A DNA stretch of 64,000 nucleotides from JAODBQ01 sp047602055 (GCA_047602055.1 JASGIG010000001.1:186001-250000), one strand, 5' to 3'. Shown: positions 24,761 through 34,933, counted from the first letter of the stretch. Program-made: numbers and translations. The notes: a model not told the origin generated them from the sequence alone.

Positions 24761-27524
24761 CGCGCACGTCCGATCCGGGCAAGGCGGACGCGAGCGACAT
24801 CGTCTCACGGTCAGCATGCTGGACCGTCGCCATCGCGACGCTCCCGACCCGGTCAGCCACGGCCTCGCCGTGGGCGCCGAGGTAGGACTCGATCACCACT
24901 GGGTGATGCCTCACGTCATCCGGCGAGCCCGTGACGACCTCTCGCCCGAAGTCGATCGCGATCACTCGGTCGCAAGTCGTCATGACCATCGAGACGTCGT
25001 GTTCGATGAGGAGCACCGCCATGCCCCAATCCCGCGACAACCGGCGAATCATTTCCGCAAGCTCGGCGGTGCTCGCCTCATCGAGTCCTGCGGTCGGCTC
25101 GTCCAGCAGCAGTACTGACGGCGCGAGCGCAACAGATCGGGCGATGCCAACGAGACGCCGGACGGCGTACGGAAGCTCATCAGGCCTTCGATCGAGCACA
25201 TCGGTCAGACCGAACTGCCGGACGCTTGCACGGGCAGCCGGCGACATGGGCCGCCGGCGCGGACTGATGAGGTCGCGGATGTACGCCCATACGTTGCCGG
25301 CTTCACCCGCCGAGCGGATGTTCTCCTCGACCGTCATGACTCCGAACAGCTCGAGCGATTGCCATGACCTGACGAGGCCTTGGCGAGCACGCCTTTGCGC
25401 CGAAAGGTGCGAGACGGACTTGCCGTCGAGGAGCACCTCACCTGAACGTGGGCGGACGAAACCCGTGGCGACATCGATGAGCGTGGTCTTCCCAGCGCCG
25501 TTCGGCCCAATCAGACCGAGGATCTCGCCAGGTCGCAGCGACAGCGATAGGTCGCTCAGGGCGCGGGTGCCACCGAACTGAACCGTTACGTTGCGCAGCT
25601 CGAGCAGCTTCGGTGCCACGCTGACAGCGGTCCCGTCCTCGCTTGCTGTGGGAGTGTCTCGGGTCAACCTGCGGCGAAGCCGGTGCATGAGAGCCTCAAT
25701 CACCTCCACCTGATGGTGGGCGATCCCATTGGGGACGACCATCAGCTGCACGACGAGGAAGAGGCCGAGGATCAGTTGCCACTGCTGGGTCAAGTCGAAG
25801 AATCGCTTGAGGATCACTTCGACGATGCCGCCTGATGCGATGAGGCCACCGGTCACGGCACCGAACACGAACCCGATGCCGCCGATCACACTGAGAACGA
25901 CGACGTTGATCGATTGCAGCACCGAGAACTGCGTGAACTCGACGTAGGAATTGCGGAAGATCGCAAGTCCTCCACCGAGCGCGGCGATGCCGGCACCAAC
26001 GCCGAATGCGTAGACCTTCGCCCCGACGACACTGACCCCGATGCTCGCAGCCGCCCGCTCGTTGTCTCGCACCGCCAAGAGATGTCGGCCCGCTCGTCCG
26101 CGGCGCACGTTCGCAACGACCACAGCCGCACCGACGAAGCACAGCACGCACACGATCGCATAGCGGTCTGGGTGAGCCACCGACTGAACGTCGAGTCCGA
26201 AGACCTTGACCTCCGGGATGCGGAGGCCGATGGCGCCACCGGTGAGATCCGGGTTGCCGAGCACGACCGACTCGATGACGACCGCGAGCCCGAGCGTGGC
26301 GACTGCGAGATTGACGCCCCGGGCACGCAAGGCGGGCAGTGCGACGACCAAGCCCATCGGGATGGTGAGCAACACACCCAGCGCGAGCGCCAACGGAAAT
26401 GGCAGGCCAGCCGAGACGGCAAGGCGGCTCGAGATCAGCGCCCCGACACCTGCGAGCGCGTATTGCGCCAAGCTGATCTGGCCCGCGTACCCAGTGACGA
26501 CAACAAGGGAAAGGCAGATCGTCGCGATGATCATCGACGTCGTGAGCGCGTCGGCCCATTTCGGCGTGAACAGAACAGCGGACGACGCCGCCAATGCGAG
26601 CGCAACGATGATCCATGGCGGTCGCCGGCGCCCGCTACCGACGCTCGGAAGGCGATCGGACAGGAAGCTACGAACCGGCAGCGCGCGACCCCTGATCACC
26701 AACATCGCGATGATGACGAGGAAGGGAACGGCGGTGCTCCATCCCGGTGTCGATACCCATCGCAGCGCCTCGGCCTCGAGAACTCCGATGAGCGCGGCTC
26801 CCAGGAATGTCAGGGGAAACGACGCGAATCCGCCGACAAGGGCAGCCGAGAGAGCCGGCACTATCGCAAGCGAAAGGACGTCAGGGCTCAGGCTGGTGAT
26901 GGGAACCAACAGCACTCCGGCAAAGCCTGCGAGCGCGGCACCCACCGCCCAGTTCACGGCGGCGACGAGCTTCGGGGACCAACCGAGTGCTGCGACGGCT
27001 ATCTGGTTCTCGGCGACGGCCGACGTGCCAAGCCCAAATCGCGTGAACCGGTACACGATCCACAGCACTGCGGTGAGTCCGAGCGCGATGCCGAACAACC
27101 AGATGCGATCCTGGGCCACAATCACCGAGTCGGTGATCATGACTGCCGACTTCGGAAGGAAGCCGTTCACATACAACGGATTGGGTCCGTAGATGATCAG
27201 GATCGTCTGAGTGATCGCAGCGAGGATGCCCAGCGTCGCGATCACTCGGGCGAGCGGCGAGGAACGCCTCATCGGCCACATGACGAACAGTTGCACCAGC
27301 AGCCCGAGCGCCGCCGCAGCGGCGGTGGCGACGAGCGCAGCCGCCCAGGCCGGAAGGAAGTCTCGCGTGTCGTAGAACACGTAGCCCCCAACGAGTGCGA
27401 AACCGCCTTGAGCGAAGTTGACCACACCCGAACCTCGGTACACCAGCACCGCGCCGTGGGCGAGGAGTGCGTAGAAGCCCGCCGGTCCCAGGCCGAGGAT
27501 CAGGTACTTCAGGACGTCAGACAT
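24750..27524 (-). CDS. LivH-LivM-LivG triple fusion ABC transporter protein
   Basis: 924 residues. About 1-290: LivH-like permease (AVLVYRGSGVVNFAQGGFAL, then EAA-like PALSAALVGGFASFPLTFLGAALIG). About 300-620: LivM-like permease (GYAGQISLAQYALAGVGAL, RDNERAAASIGV, VIGGIGFVFGAVTGG). About 660-900: LivG-like ATPase with Walker A GLIGPNGAGKTT, Walker B VLLLDEPTAGLDE and LLIEHDVSMV. The ABC signature, normally LSGGQ or LSYGQ, reads LPYAVRRLVGIARS here, so one signature is degenerate, as also seen in other actinobacterial fused Liv proteins. The single polypeptide replaces three subunits and needs LivF and the SBP at 18.6-19.9 kb. Confidence 0.92.
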   Translation of the reverse strand: MSDVLKYLILGLGPAGFYALLAHGAVLVYRGSGVVNFAQGGFALVGGYVFYDTRDFLPAWAAALVATAAAAALGLLVQLFVMWPMRRSSPLARVIATLGILAAITQTILIIYGPNPLYVNGFLPKSAVMITDSVIVAQDRIWLFGIALGLTAVLWIVYRFTRFGLGTSAVAENQIAVAALGWSPKLVAAVNWAVGAALAGFAGVLLVPITSLSPDVLSLAIVPALSAALVGGFASFPLTFLGAALIGVLEAEALRWVSTPGWSTAVPFLVIIAMLVIRGRALPVRSFLSDRLPSVGSGRRRPPWIIVALALAASSAVLFTPKWADALTTSMIIATICLSLVVVTGYAGQISLAQYALAGVGALISSRLAVSAGLPFPLALALGVLLTIPMGLVVALPALRARGVNLAVATLGLAVVIESVVLGNPDLTGGAIGLRIPEVKVFGLDVQSVAHPDRYAIVCVLCFVGAAVVVANVRRGRAGRHLLAVRDNERAAASIGVSVVGAKVYAFGVGAGIAALGGGLAIFRNSYVEFTQFSVLQSINVVVLSVIGGIGFVFGAVTGGLIASGGIVEVILKRFFDLTQQWQLILGLFLVVQLMVVPNGIAHHQVEVIEALMHRLRRRLTRDTPTASEDGTAVSVAPKLLELRNVTVQFGGTRALSDLSLSLRPGEILGLIGPNGAGKTTLIDVATGFVRPRSGEVLLDGKSVSHLSAQRRARQGLVRSWQSLELFGVMTVEENIRSAGEAGNVWAYIRDLISPRRRPMSPAARASVRQFGLTDVLDRRPDELPYAVRRLVGIARSVALAPSVLLLDEPTAGLDEASTAELAEMIRRLSRDWGMAVLLIEHDVSMVMTTCDRVIAIDFGREVVTGSPDDVRHHPVVIESYLGAHGEAVADRVGSVAMATVQHADRETMSLASALPGSDVRDAR

Positions 27525-27649
27525 GGAACCGACCGGTCGACGACGCGCTCACGTTGGTCGCGAATCGAAGAAGTTCTTGACATGACATCTCGACCAGTTC
27601 CCCCGAGCGATGCTACGTGCGCGCTGCGCGCTGCGCGCCAAGAACATTA

Positions 27650-27666
27650 ATGTAGATTAGCTATGT
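27650..27666. promoter_or_regulatory. Palindromic operator copy 2 (ATGTAG-ATTAG-CTATGT)
   Basis: Right half identical to the other copies, left half one base off ATAG. Lies in the 144-bp gap upstream of the LivHMG fusion, overlapping a perfect 10-bp palindrome ACATTAATGT at 27644-27653. The AT-rich setting suggests it is also the promoter. Confidence 0.5.
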
Positions 27667-27668
27667 AG

Positions 27669-28628
27669 TCAACGGAGCGCGACCGGATTCAGCGGAGATC
27701 CGACCCCACCGGTGACCCGCAATGCCGGCGCGGACAGGAAGCAGTCGTACGTCCCAGCCGCAGCGCAGTCGGTCGCCAGTTCCTCGAGGAACCACAGCTC
27801 ACCCAGGCACATGCCCATGTCGCGCTGCACGATCATGTGGAACCACAGCCGCTCTGGCGAGGTCGAGTGCCCCTTCGCATCGATGACGATGGGAACCTGT
27901 GCCTCGACGGCCGTGTTGTCGGCGGCGATCGCAGCGATCTGGTGGTCGTGCAGCCATTCAGCGGCCGTGTAGTGCAGTCCACCTTGTGGCTTGTGGAACT
28001 CGCTCCAGTTCCCGTTCTCCACCCATGTGGACATCAGCCCGGTGCGAAGCAGAATGATGTCGCCCGAACGAAGCTCCACGCCCTGCGATCGTGCGATCGC
28101 ATCAAGGTCGGAGCCGGTGAGCCGCTCGTTGGGCGGGATCCTGTCCACTTCCCGCCAGCGTGCGGCATCGAGGAGGATGCCGCGTCCCACGTACTTTGAG
28201 CAGGTCTTGTCGATGCCGTCCTTGTGGGCACCACGACTGTCGACGCTTCGCGCCGAGAATCCGTTGTACAGCTGATCGTCGTAGTACACGTGGGCAAGGG
28301 CATCCCACTGCGTCGAGGACTGCAGGTACAGGGTCATCAGATCATCGGTAAACCTCGCTCCGCTTTCGAACGCGATCGAGGGGACGTCGTCGGAACCGGT
28401 GGCCATCATGCAGTGGATCGGGTTCGGCCGGAGTCCGTTCTGCGGCCCACGACCATCGAGTGGGATGGCAAGGGAGAAGACGGCGCCGGTACGGATCGAA
28501 GCGGCGGCTGCGACACGAGACTCCGCCGTGATGTGGTTGAGCGTGCCGATTTCATCGTCCGCACCCCACCGCCCCCAGTTGGAGAGTCGACGACCAAGTT
28601 CGATCACTTCGTTCGGTACTTGGCTCAT
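27669..28628 (-). CDS. Cyclase family protein (kynurenine-formamidase-like hydrolase)
   Basis: 319 residues from ATG 28628 (AAGGAGAG eight bases upstream). The metal-binding motif of the cyclase family reads STQWDALAHVYY, a common variant of HxGTHxDxxxH, preceded by SLAIPLDGRGPQNG and followed by GDIILLRTGLMSTW. Family members hydrolyse cyclic amides, esters or lactones with Zn or Mn. It is the last gene of the unit that begins with the SMP-30 lactonase at 31.9 kb, adjacent to the deacylase gene, so hydrolytic ring opening in the pathway is plausible. Confidence 0.85.
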   Translation of the reverse strand: MSQVPNEVIELGRRLSNWGRWGADDEIGTLNHITAESRVAAAASIRTGAVFSLAIPLDGRGPQNGLRPNPIHCMMATGSDDVPSIAFESGARFTDDLMTLYLQSSTQWDALAHVYYDDQLYNGFSARSVDSRGAHKDGIDKTCSKYVGRGILLDAARWREVDRIPPNERLTGSDLDAIARSQGVELRSGDIILLRTGLMSTWVENGNWSEFHKPQGGLHYTAAEWLHDHQIAAIAADNTAVEAQVPIVIDAKGHSTSPERLWFHMIVQRDMGMCLGELWFLEELATDCAAAGTYDCFLSAPALRVTGGVGSPLNPVALR

Positions 28629-28658
28629 GGCTGTTCTCTCCTTGATCACCGTCGCGGA

Positions 28659-30371
28659 CTACGCGATCGACGGTGTGTAGGTGTCCGATCCTGAGCGCAG
28701 CACGCGACCGGGCCGCGCCATCGTGAAGGAGCGTCCGGTCACGATCTCTTCACCGTTCACCAAGACGCGCTCGATTCCATTTGCGGCTGCGTACAAGCGG
28801 CCGGCACCGGCCGGGAGGTCGAAGCGGGTCGTGACCGCTTCGCTGCCCACCTGAGACTCGTCGAAGATCACGATGTCGGCACATGCCCCCTCGGCGAGGA
28901 GCCCCCGATCCTTCAGCCCGTACAACGATGCCGGGACGTGCGTCAGCATCCGAACGGCTTGCTCGAGGGAGAACAGCTGGTGCTCTCGGACGGCATCCTG
29001 CAGGAACACCGTCGCGTAGTTGAAGTAGGCGACGAAGTCGCTGTGCGCACCGGCGTCGGACCCGCCGATGACCGCCCGCTCGTCGCCCCATACTCGAGCG
29101 CGAGCCGCCCAGTCAGCCGCTGTCGGTACGCGCCGAGTCCGCGTGAAGGTCGTCCGCAAGCCGTCAGCACAGACGATGTCCAGTAGGGCGTCGAATGGTT
29201 TCACACGCCGCTCCCGGGCGATGTCTCCAACGTTGCGGCCCTCGAATCGCTTGGTCTCTGGCGTGAACGTTTCGCTGATGACCTTCTCGGCCCAGTCGCT
29301 GACGTGAGCGAAGCCGTGGGGGCTCTGTGCAGACTCGTCGAGAATCTGCCTCTCGACGGGATCCTGCAACAGGCGAAGTCGCTCGGCGATCGGGAGCGCC
29401 ATCTTGTAGCGCCATCCCGGAATTGCGTCGAGGACGAAGCCAGTCAGGAACGAGAACCGCGCAGGAAAGTCAACCGGCATGGCCAGTCCGACGACCTTGC
29501 CGCCGCGCCGGCTCGCGTCGTCAGAAAGTCCGAGCCGCGAGAGCTGGTGATCTGCATTGTCGGAGTCCACCGCGATGAGGTTCCAGTTGAGCGGTCGTCC
29601 TGCACGGGACGACATGGCAACCATCACCTCCCGCTCGTCGTCGCTGAATGCGCCAGGCCCGCTCGGGATGAACTCGAGAGACGTTCCGGGGAAGCCACCG
29701 CACACCTCTGCGAGTGCAACGAGCTCATCGATGGTGGCGTGTCGCGATGGTACCGGGTCACCGTTCGCATCCTGGTGCGCGCCACCCCACGACGACGAGA
29801 AGCCAATGCCCCCAGCGCGCAGCCCGGCGGACAGCAGCTGCTTCATCGCCTCGATCTCCTGGGGGGTCGCTGCACGCATGCTCGCGTCCGCACCCATGAC
29901 GATCCGCCGGATCGCGGTGTGGCCGACCATGAACCCGGCGTTGACCGACAAGGTTCCGTCGATCAACGTGAGGTACTCGTCCGTGCTGCTCCAACTCCAG
30001 GGAACCCCGGACTCGAGCGCAGACAGCGGCATTCCTTCGACACGCGCCAGCGTCCGCATCACGTACTCGGCACTCTGCTGCGACAGCGGCGCGATCGAGA
30101 ATCCACAGTTTCCGCCGAGCACCGTGGTCACACCATGCAACGGAGACGGGCTCAACGTCGTGTCCCAGAAGACCTGAGCGTCGAGGTGTGTGTGCACGTC
30201 GATGAAACCTGGCGCCACGATCAGATCGGTGGCGTCGATGGTTTGGCGAGCAGACGAGTCGAGGTCACCGAGCCCGACGATGCGACCGTCCTTGATACCG
30301 ATGTCCGCACGGCTGCGGAGGGCCCCGGTGCCATCGACCACCGTGCCACCTTTGATCAGAGTGTCGAGCAT
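28659..30371 (-). CDS. N-acyl-D-amino-acid deacylase-type amidohydrolase
   Basis: 570 residues from ATG 30371. The family layout is complete: DTLIKGGTVVDGTGA at the N-terminus, metal site APGFIDVHTHLDAQVFWD, GVTTVLGGNCGFSIAP, HTAIRRIVMG, the C-terminal metal ligand GGSDAGAHSD and the ending strand RVLVNGEEIVTG. These enzymes cleave N-acyl bonds or related cyclic amides with one or two zinc ions. Length and motif order are normal. It belongs to the same minus-strand unit as the NTF2-like, SMP-30 and cyclase genes. Confidence 0.88.
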   Translation of the reverse strand: MLDTLIKGGTVVDGTGALRSRADIGIKDGRIVGLGDLDSSARQTIDATDLIVAPGFIDVHTHLDAQVFWDTTLSPSPLHGVTTVLGGNCGFSIAPLSQQSAEYVMRTLARVEGMPLSALESGVPWSWSSTDEYLTLIDGTLSVNAGFMVGHTAIRRIVMGADASMRAATPQEIEAMKQLLSAGLRAGGIGFSSSWGGAHQDANGDPVPSRHATIDELVALAEVCGGFPGTSLEFIPSGPGAFSDDEREVMVAMSSRAGRPLNWNLIAVDSDNADHQLSRLGLSDDASRRGGKVVGLAMPVDFPARFSFLTGFVLDAIPGWRYKMALPIAERLRLLQDPVERQILDESAQSPHGFAHVSDWAEKVISETFTPETKRFEGRNVGDIARERRVKPFDALLDIVCADGLRTTFTRTRRVPTAADWAARARVWGDERAVIGGSDAGAHSDFVAYFNYATVFLQDAVREHQLFSLEQAVRMLTHVPASLYGLKDRGLLAEGACADIVIFDESQVGSEAVTTRFDLPAGAGRLYAAANGIERVLVNGEEIVTGRSFTMARPGRVLRSGSDTYTPSIA

Positions 30372-30415
30372 TGCGTTGGGTTCTCCTTCAACGGCTTGCG
30401 AGCTGAGCGCTCGAT

Positions 30416-30943
30416 TCAGTGCTGTTCGTCTGACGTCGGGCTGCGCTTGTACGACGGTGGTGGATGAAGTGGACTGAAGCGCTCGCTCACCCACTGATCG
30501 CGCACTCCGACGTTGAAGAAGTACTTGCCCCTCGTGTATGCGACGCGCCATTCGCCGTCCTCGATCGCGTACTTGTCCTCGTAGTAGCCGACATGCCAGA
30601 AGCCGAGCGGTTCGGCGCCGGTCGACAGCATCCAGGCGTTGAAGCACCACCTACCGGTCGCCGACTGGAAGTCGTCTGCGACTTCGATCTCCGGGTTGAC
30701 CCCATGGTGGATCGCCATCTGATACGCAGGGAACAGCTGGTGCTCGAAATGAGCGGCGATGACGTCGCGACCGACGTGTTGACCGTTGGCACCTGCATCG
30801 AGCACGGCATCCGTTGTGAACAGGCTCTCGACCTGGCCTGGGACGAAGCCATCGATCATCCGCCAGTATCGGTACTTGAGCCGTTTGATGTCCTCGATTG
30901 CGGCCAGACGTCGGACCGTGGTCTCGAGGTCGAAATCAGGCAT
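30416..30943 (-). CDS. SnoaL/NTF2-like protein
   Basis: 175 residues from ATG 30943. Typical NTF2-fold start LAAIEDIKRLKYRYWRMID, then FTTDAVLDAG and a C-terminal sheet (GFWHVGYYEDKYAIEDGEWRVAYTRGKYFF). Related proteins include SnoaL-like cyclases, dehydratases and ring-hydroxylating-dioxygenase small subunits; no catalytic residue set can be assigned. It overlaps the SMP-30 stop by 8 bp, so the two are translated together. Confidence 0.85.
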   Translation of the reverse strand: MPDFDLETTVRRLAAIEDIKRLKYRYWRMIDGFVPGQVESLFTTDAVLDAGANGQHVGRDVIAAHFEHQLFPAYQMAIHHGVNPEIEVADDFQSATGRWCFNAWMLSTGAEPLGFWHVGYYEDKYAIEDGEWRVAYTRGKYFFNVGVRDQWVSERFSPLHPPPSYKRSPTSDEQH

Positions 30944-31892
30944 GGACGATCTCCTGTCCAGAGAACGGAGTCGTGGGGAGCCCCACGACTCCGGCGTTGA
31001 TGGCGAACACCGCACCGGCGTGCGGCTGGTCGTGCAATTGCGCGTCCGTGAGTCGAAGGCGTGCTGACGTGACGTACAAGGTGTCGAGCGCGTCGCCACC
31101 GAAGGTGCAGGATGTGACGTTGCTCGTCGGCACGGCGACGGCGATGTCGGGCGTACCATCAGGTCTGAACGACTGCACCGTTCCGCTTCCCCACAAGGCG
31201 ATCCACAGCCTCCCGTCGGCGTCGACGGTCATTCCGTCGGGCTTGCCTGCGGCTGGGTCGATGTCGATCAGACGACGCCGATTCCGCAGCGAACCGTCGT
31301 CATCGACATCGTGTACCTCGACGCCGAAGGTCGGCGAATCGATGAGGTAGAACCATCGACCGCACGGGCTCCACCCGAGACCGTTCGAAACCGAAAGTCC
31401 TGTGAGCAAGCGCTCGGCGCGCAGCTCCGAATCGATGCGATACAGCGAGCCTTGGCCGGGCCGAAGATCTTGCGAGATCGTGCCGGCCCAGATCCGACCG
31501 ATCGAATCGCACTTCCCGTCGTTGAGACGCGAGCCGGTCCGCTCGCGTTCGATGGGTACGAGCGGTTCTGGGTCGAGGGTTCCATCAGCAAATCGGCTGA
31601 CCCCGGTCGGGAGCCCGACCACGATGTCCTCACCGTCGGTCGCCAGAGCGAACGAGACGCGGGCACCCAGGTCGTAGCAATCATCGGAACCCGCGCCTGG
31701 ATCAAGACGGTGCAGCTCGTGCCGTTCGATGTCCACCCAGAGCAGGCGACCATCGCTCGCGGACCAGCTCGGGCCCTCACCAAGCAGGGCCGCACCGTCC
31801 AGCACGATCTCGACATTCTCGTAGGTCAAGTGCTCCCCCCGGCGACCGGCATCCCCAGCAAATTCCATTGCATTGCTATGCAGTTCAACCAT
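30936..31892 (-). CDS. SMP-30/gluconolactonase family lactonase
   Basis: 318 residues from ATG 31892 (GAGG eight bases upstream). The metal-binding residues of this six-bladed propeller family are visible: Glu in ALLGEGPSW, Asn in SVSNGLGWSP and Asp in GKPDGMTVDADGRLW; RLNDGKCDSIGRIWAG is the substrate loop. It should hydrolyse a sugar-type or other five/six-membered lactone using Ca or Zn. It starts the minus-strand unit running through NTF2, deacylase and cyclase, and is divergent from the P450 gene. Confidence 0.92.
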   Translation of the reverse strand: MVELHSNAMEFAGDAGRRGEHLTYENVEIVLDGAALLGEGPSWSASDGRLLWVDIERHELHRLDPGAGSDDCYDLGARVSFALATDGEDIVVGLPTGVSRFADGTLDPEPLVPIERERTGSRLNDGKCDSIGRIWAGTISQDLRPGQGSLYRIDSELRAERLLTGLSVSNGLGWSPCGRWFYLIDSPTFGVEVHDVDDDGSLRNRRRLIDIDPAAGKPDGMTVDADGRLWIALWGSGTVQSFRPDGTPDIAVAVPTSNVTSCTFGGDALDTLYVTSARLRLTDAQLHDQPHAGAVFAINAGVVGLPTTPFSGQEIVHA

Positions 31893-31967
31893 AGACTTGG
31901 CCTCACCTGGTGTCAAGACAGGCGAGGATGCGATCGACATCGTCGGGGGGGCAAGGAGTAATACAGC

Positions 31968-33166
31968 ATGACCGCTTCGCTGAGCCATACGCCGCCTACC
32001 TTTCCGATGTCGCGAAGCTGTCCGGTGGCCCCGCCTGACGCCTACGCGGAACTGCGATCCGACCAGCCAGTGACGAGGGTCAAACTGCCCGACGACTCAT
32101 ACGCATGGTTGGTCACCAGGTACGACGATGTGAAGACCGTGCTGCGATCGACTGTCAGCGTCGAGCGCGAGCGCCCAGGCTTTCCGACGATCGGGGTCAG
32201 GATCGGCGCGCAACCGGGAACCATCGTGTTCATGGATCCGCCGCGGCACACCGAATTGCGTCGAATGGCGGCTCGGGAGTTCACTCCGTCGCGCATGGCC
32301 GCACTGCAGCCGCACGTCCAAGTGGTCGTCGACGATCTGCTCGACAGCTTCGTGCAGCGCGAACAGCCGGTCGATGTCGTCGAGCACTTCGCCATGCCCT
32401 TGCCGACGCGAGTGATCTGCGGCGTGCTCGGGGTGCCGTACGAAGACCGCCAACTCTTCCACGAGTGCACGACGTTGATGATGGCGAAGTCATCGACCAA
32501 GGAGGTCATCGGAGCCGCTCACGCACGGCTCGCCGGCTACATGCGTGACCTGGTCGAGGACAAAGCACGAGTAGGCGGGACTGACGATCTCGTGACGCGA
32601 CTTTGGGAGGACAGAGTCAGGACTGGAGAGATGGGTCTCGACGAGCTGGCGGGCCTTGCCACACTGCTCGTGATGGCCGGCCACGAGACGACCGGCAGCA
32701 TGATGTCCTTCGGCTTGCTCGGCCTGCTCATGGAACGCGAGCGGTTCGTTCACCTGACCAACAATCCGTCGGCAATCCCATCGGCCGTCAGCGAGCTGCT
32801 CCGGCACATGCCGGTGATCGACTACCTACCCCGGCTTGCCACCACCGATCTCGTCCTCGGCGAGACGCATATACGTGCAGGGGAAGGCGTGATCGTGACG
32901 CTCGCGAGCGCCAACCGTGACGCATCTGTCTACACGGACGCCGACGAGATGCAGCTGGAGCGCGCTCGGGGCACCGAACCTCGCCTTCGGCTTCGGTGCT
33001 CACCGGTGCCTCGGGGCGCCGCTGGCGGAGATGGAGCTTCCGCGTCGCCTACGAGACAATCTGCCATCGGCTGCCGGGCCTTCGCCTCGCCACGGATCTC
33101 GACGGCCTGGAATTCAAGACGGACACGGCGGCGTACGGCGTTCGCGAGCTGCCGGTTCGCTGGTAG
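31968..33166 (+). pseudogene. Cytochrome P450, two single-base frameshifts near the heme loop
   Basis: From ATG 31968 (AAGGAG upstream) the frame gives a normal P450 up to VYTDADEMQLERA: FMDPPRHTELRRMAAREFTP (C-helix), LLVMAGHETTGSM (I-helix oxygen-binding), VSELLRHM (ExxR) are all present. The heme loop FGFGAHRCLGAPLAEMEL is in the next frame (shift around 32970-32982), and the end YETICHRLPGLRLATDL ... GVRELPVRW in the third frame (shift around 33039-33041). Removing one base at each place gives 398 aa, the standard length. The protein would hydroxylate a pathway intermediate; no ferredoxin gene is seen nearby. Either inactivated recently or two sequence errors. Confidence 0.85.
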
Positions 33167-33205
33167 CGCCGACGCTACGCGGAAGCAGCCCTTGCCGGTC
33201 AGGCT

Positions 33206-33967
33206 TCAAACGATGGTCAGGCCACCGTCGACGATCAACGTCTGTCCGGTCATGAACGAGCTTGCGTCGGACGCCAAGAAGAGCAACGCCCCATCGAGTT
33301 CGTGCGCACGGCCATGGCGGCCCATCGGCGTCTGTCGTGCGATCCACGAGACTCCGTCTGCCTCGTCGAACATCGGCTTCGTCATGTCGGTGGAAAACCA
33401 TCCGGGAGCGATGGCGTTGACACGGACGTTGCGCTTCGCCCATTGGTTGGCCAGCTCTCGCGTCAAACTCATGAGCCCGCCCTTCGACGCCGTGTAGCTC
33501 GACTCGCCGGCGGGACGTGCCGCGAGGATCCCCACGATCGAGGCAATGTTGACGATGGAACCACCACCGTTCGCGAGCATGTGACGAGCGCATTCACGAG
33601 CCAGCAGAAACGGACCGACCAGATTTGTCTCGAGCACGTCACGAAACCTGTCAACCGCCTCATGGAGCGCTGGCACAACCTCCGCGGCGCCGGCGTTGTT
33701 GACGAGGATGTCGATCGATCCGAAGGTCTCCTTCGCCAACTCAACAGCGCGAACGATGTCACCCTCGTCGCGCATGTCGAGGTGCACGGCCAGGCTGTTC
33801 GAAAGCTCAGCGCTCAGTAGTTCGAGCCGATCGAGGCGACGTGCCGCGAGCACCACGCGACATCCCGCGCCGGCGAGCACCCGCGCGAACCTCTCGCCCA
33901 GTCCCGAGCTTGCACCGGTCACGATGGCAACTCGGCCGTCGAGGCGAAACTCGTCCAGCGGGTTCAC
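33206..33967 (-). CDS. Short-chain dehydrogenase/reductase (SDR)
   Basis: 253 residues from a GTG that overlaps the upstream stop (GTGA). Motifs: AIVTGASSGLGERFA, ILVNNAGAAEV, the catalytic Ser in IVNIASIVG, SSYTASKGG with Tyr and Lys, and VDGG at the end, the FabG/3-oxoacyl-ACP-reductase-like subgroup. Oxidises or reduces an alcohol/ketone with NAD(P). It ends 40 bp from the convergent P450 gene. Confidence 0.92.
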   Translation of the reverse strand: MNPLDEFRLDGRVAIVTGASSGLGERFARVLAGAGCRVVLAARRLDRLELLSAELSNSLAVHLDMRDEGDIVRAVELAKETFGSIDILVNNAGAAEVVPALHEAVDRFRDVLETNLVGPFLLARECARHMLANGGGSIVNIASIVGILAARPAGESSYTASKGGLMSLTRELANQWAKRNVRVNAIAPGWFSTDMTKPMFDEADGVSWIARQTPMGRHGRAHELDGALLFLASDASSFMTGQTLIVDGGLTIV

Positions 33968-34933
33968 GCGTCATCACCCGCCAGACCTGGATGTTGGCGC
34001 AGGGGCGGCAGGAGCTCGGCTCCGAGCCGTCTCACTTGCTCCTCCATCCGGTCAGGACTGTCCAGCGCCTGCAGCCGCATGCTGATCGCGTCGGCACCGA
34101 CGCTGTCGAGCGTGCCCAGCAGAACGTTCGTGATCTCGTCGACGGAGCCGAACACGAATGGGTTGCCTCGATCCGATCGGGTGCTTCCAGGCGGCGCGGC
34201 GGCATCATACGATCCGAGAACGGCCGCCATCGCCGCAGCGGAGGGCGCGCCGAGCCAGACTCCGACGGTCAGGTGCACGGGCCCATCGCCACCAGCACTC
34301 CGAAAGGCGTCGATCGAACGCCGCAGACGATCCACTGGCTCGCGCATCGACAACACCATGCCCATGCCGAAGTCCGCAGCCCGACGGGCTCCGACCGGGC
34401 TGTTCGCTGTGCTCAACAGCTGTCCCGGACAGGCAACCCACTCGGCGAGAGCGCCGTCGCCAGTGAGTGGCCCGCTGCCCGAGAGCGAACTGGTCAACTC
34501 GTTCAGCGATCGCCGATATCGCTCGCCCATCCGGTCGGAGAACTCGCACCCGAGCGCTTTGAAATCACCTGCGTGGTACCCAGCGGCGAACGTCATTCCG
34601 TACCGTCCCGGATAGCGCGCTCGCGGTCCACACCAGCTGCTCAGCGACGAGACGGGGGTTTCGAAGCGTCAGCACGGTTGGGCACGCTCCGGCCCAGATG
34701 CTGTCCGTCACCTCCAGCACCCAACCGGAGACCAGTGCCGGATCAGGCAGGTACCCCGGAAACCCTGCATGATGCTCGGAGAACGTCACGCCGTCGAAGC
34801 CGACCGCGTCTGCGACTCGGGCCAATCCGATCACCGACTCGAGCTGCTGCCTCGGCCCGAGCTCGGGGTGCGTGTAGAGGCCGAGCGAGATGGCGCCCTT
34901 TCCGAAGGGACTGTCGCGACGGCCGATGGTCAC
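33964..34933 (-). pseudogene. LLM-class flavin-dependent oxidoreductase, frameshifted near 34607
   Basis: N-terminal part from GTG 34933: AISLGLYTHPELGPRQQLES, FDGVTFSEHHAGFPGYLPDP, TLRNPRLVAEQL. The continuation GMTFAAGYHAGDFKALG is in another frame; deleting one base of the GGG/CCC run at 34607-34609 joins them as SGRYGMTF and gives 322 residues, a normal luciferase-like monooxygenase length. It would be an F420- or FMN-dependent enzyme with unknown substrate. The start overlaps the carboxymuconolactone-decarboxylase-like stop and its end overlaps the SDR start, so it lies within one tight operon. Confidence 0.8.

Noticed and set aside
25914..27650. Plus-strand open frame of 578 codons opposite the Liv fusion
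   Set aside because: Highly charged shadow of the membrane-protein gene on the other strand.
31876..31894. CTATG-N9-CATAG inverted repeat at the SMP-30 start as a further regulon site
   Set aside because: The half-sites face outward with a 9-bp gap and overlap the start codon, unlike the ATAG-N5-CTAT copies.
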